Shown piece by piece: positions 11,928 to 13,016 of a stretch of 13,016 nucleotides of DNA. Below the pieces are notes generated by a model. It worked only from the letters and a program-made list of their open reading frames with translations. It was not told the DNA's origin and searched no databases. Source of the stretch: Acidimicrobiaceae bacterium. GTDB lineage: Bacteria; Actinomycetota; Acidimicrobiia; Acidimicrobiales; Ilumatobacteraceae. The position numbers were made by a program, and so were the translations under genes. Position 1 is the first letter of the stretch, and each line of letters starts with the position of its first letter. Where the stretch lies: NCBI GenBank assembly GCA_947458565.1, contig CANGZK010000017.1, positions 1 to 13,016 on the forward strand, in the 5' to 3' direction.

Positions 11928-13016
11928 ACGGATTGTTCGGCAGGCTCTATCGAGGCGAAACGACCTTCAACTTCGTTGGTCGTCGTTGGTGGGGTTTTGG
12001 AATCTCCATTGCATTTATCGCTGTGACCTTCCTCTCGCTTTTTGCACAAGGTCTCAATTTGGGAATCGATTTTAAGGGTGGCGTCGCGTGGGAAGTTCCT
12101 GCAACCACTATCACTGTTGAAGACGTGCGCACAATTTTGGATGCAAACAATATTCCTACTGCAGATGCAAAAATTCAAGTACTCAACGGTGCCGAGGGAA
12201 AACGTATTCGTGCACAGGTTGGCGAGATTTCAACCGATGTTCGCACGGTAGTTCAGACTGCATTGAGCGAGAAGGCTGGCGTCGAATTACAAGAAGTGAG
12301 TGTCGCTTCAGTGAGTTCATCATGGGGTCGCAGCATCACTGAAAAAGCAGTGCGCGCGTTGTTGATTTTCTTTGTCATTGTGTCTATGTACATCGCATGG
12401 CGCTTCGAATGGAAGATGGCCGTCTCGGCAATTCTTGCAATGATGCACGACGTACTGATCTCTGTTGGCGTTTATGCAACATTTGGCTTTTCCGTGACTC
12501 CTGCAACCGTCATAGCATTTTTGACAATTCTCGGTTTCTCGCTGTACGACACCATCGTGGTGTTCGACAAAGTGCACGAGAACACCACGCGCTATTCAGC
12601 TGCCAAGGTTTCGTACGGAGACATCGTTAACGTTTCCATGAACCAGGTATTGATGCGTTCAATCAATACATCTCTTGCAGCGGTGCTGCCAGTGCTTTCC
12701 TTGTTGGTGCTTGGATCCTGGGTCATGGGTGCAATTGCTTTGCAAGAATTTGCACTAGCACTACTCGTTGGTATGTTCCTCGGTGCGTATTCGTCGATTT
12801 ATATTGCTACGCCGCTCTTGGCGGTGTTTAAGGGTCGCGAAACCAAGTACCGCACGTTGCAAGGCACGCTTCGACTTGGCGAAGAAATGGCCCGACTTGG
12901 TGCCACCTCAAAGAAAGTTGCGTCTCGGGCAGTTGGTGATGCTTCAATAACAAGCACGCAATCCGCAATCGAGCGCGAAACAGTTTTGGCAAGTTCGGCG
13001 CTGTCGCATCCGCCAC
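11924..13016 (+). CDS. secF: Protein translocase subunit SecF, 3'-truncated by the window end
   Basis: SecF pairs with SecD in proton-driven protein export. Starting at ATG 11924, which overlaps the secD stop (ATGA), 364 codons run open to the window end. The first membrane helix (about 22-42) is followed by LNLGIDFKGG (44-53), the SecF equivalent of the SecD loop. A short extracytoplasmic domain (about 55-140) comes next, then membrane helices at about 143-159, 165-186, 194-216, 248-268 and 274-302. The signature FLTILGFSLYDTIVVFDKVHEN (199-220) contains Asp209, and Arg245 lies in LMRSINTSL; both correspond to functionally important residues in E. coli SecF. A polar C-terminal extension (from about 303) continues beyond the window. 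No Shine-Dalgarno sequence is evident, so translation probably depends on coupling to secD, which the amber codon would disturb. Confidence 0.93.
   Translation, partial: MNGLFGRLYRGETTFNFVGRRWWGFGISIAFIAVTFLSLFAQGLNLGIDFKGGVAWEVPATTITVEDVRTILDANNIPTADAKIQVLNGAEGKRIRAQVGEISTDVRTVVQTALSEKAGVELQEVSVASVSSSWGRSITEKAVRALLIFFVIVSMYIAWRFEWKMAVSAILAMMHDVLISVGVYATFGFSVTPATVIAFLTILGFSLYDTIVVFDKVHENTTRYSAAKVSYGDIVNVSMNQVLMRSINTSLAAVLPVLSLLVLGSWVMGAIALQEFALALLVGMFLGAYSSIYIATPLLAVFKGRETKYRTLQGTLRLGEEMARLGATSKKVASRAVGDASITSTQSAIERETVLASSALSHPP

Overview
This window is a compact, almost entirely plus-strand block of housekeeping genes. No intergenic gap exceeds about 60 bases, and I see no mobile element, CRISPR array, tRNA or rRNA. 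I read it as actinobacterial, probably an Acidimicrobiia-like (Ilumatobacter-type) uncultured lineage of intermediate GC. The reasons are the close resemblance of PdxS and SecD to actinobacterial forms, TANNNT-type -10 motifs directly upstream of leaderless-looking genes, a Gram-positive/mycobacterial-type LexA box, and the order ruvCAB-queA-tgt-yajC-secDF. The class assignment is inference; the phylum is more secure.

Layout, left to right: (1) the C-terminal tail of a probable GT4 glycosyltransferase (1-189); (2) a cell-envelope cluster of lemA, an htpX-like membrane protease and a DUF3048 lipoprotein (239-2768); (3) pdxS-pdxT, the PLP synthase (2829-4338); (4) yebC and a BCP-type peroxiredoxin, each with a strong Shine-Dalgarno sequence and tight coupling (4341-5539); (5) ruvC-ruvA-ruvB, the Holliday-junction machinery, with overlapping reading frames (5580-7757); (6) queA and tgt of the queuosine tRNA pathway (7773-9952); (7) yajC-secD-secF, the accessory complex of the Sec translocon, with secF running off the window end (9980-13016).

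Two points stand out. secD carries an in-frame amber TAG at 10935-10937. It splits an otherwise intact 517-codon gene inside its first extracytoplasmic domain, while TAG is the ordinary stop of three neighbouring genes. ruvC has a perfect 12-bp palindrome (5574-5585) overlapping its start codon. It matches the Gram-positive LexA/SOS box at 13 of 14 positions and lies next to a -10-like motif.

More broadly, five genes that begin transcription-unit-like blocks (lemA, pdxS, ruvC, tgt, yajC) have TANNNT 6-8 nt before an ATG and no Shine-Dalgarno, which suggests leaderless mRNAs. Within blocks, yebC, bcp and ruvB have clear Shine-Dalgarno sequences, while ruvA and secF rely on ATGA overlaps. A terminator-like hairpin with a T6 run abuts the secD start codon. 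I found no clearly new multi-gene system; the novelty is regulatory and in the secD interruption.
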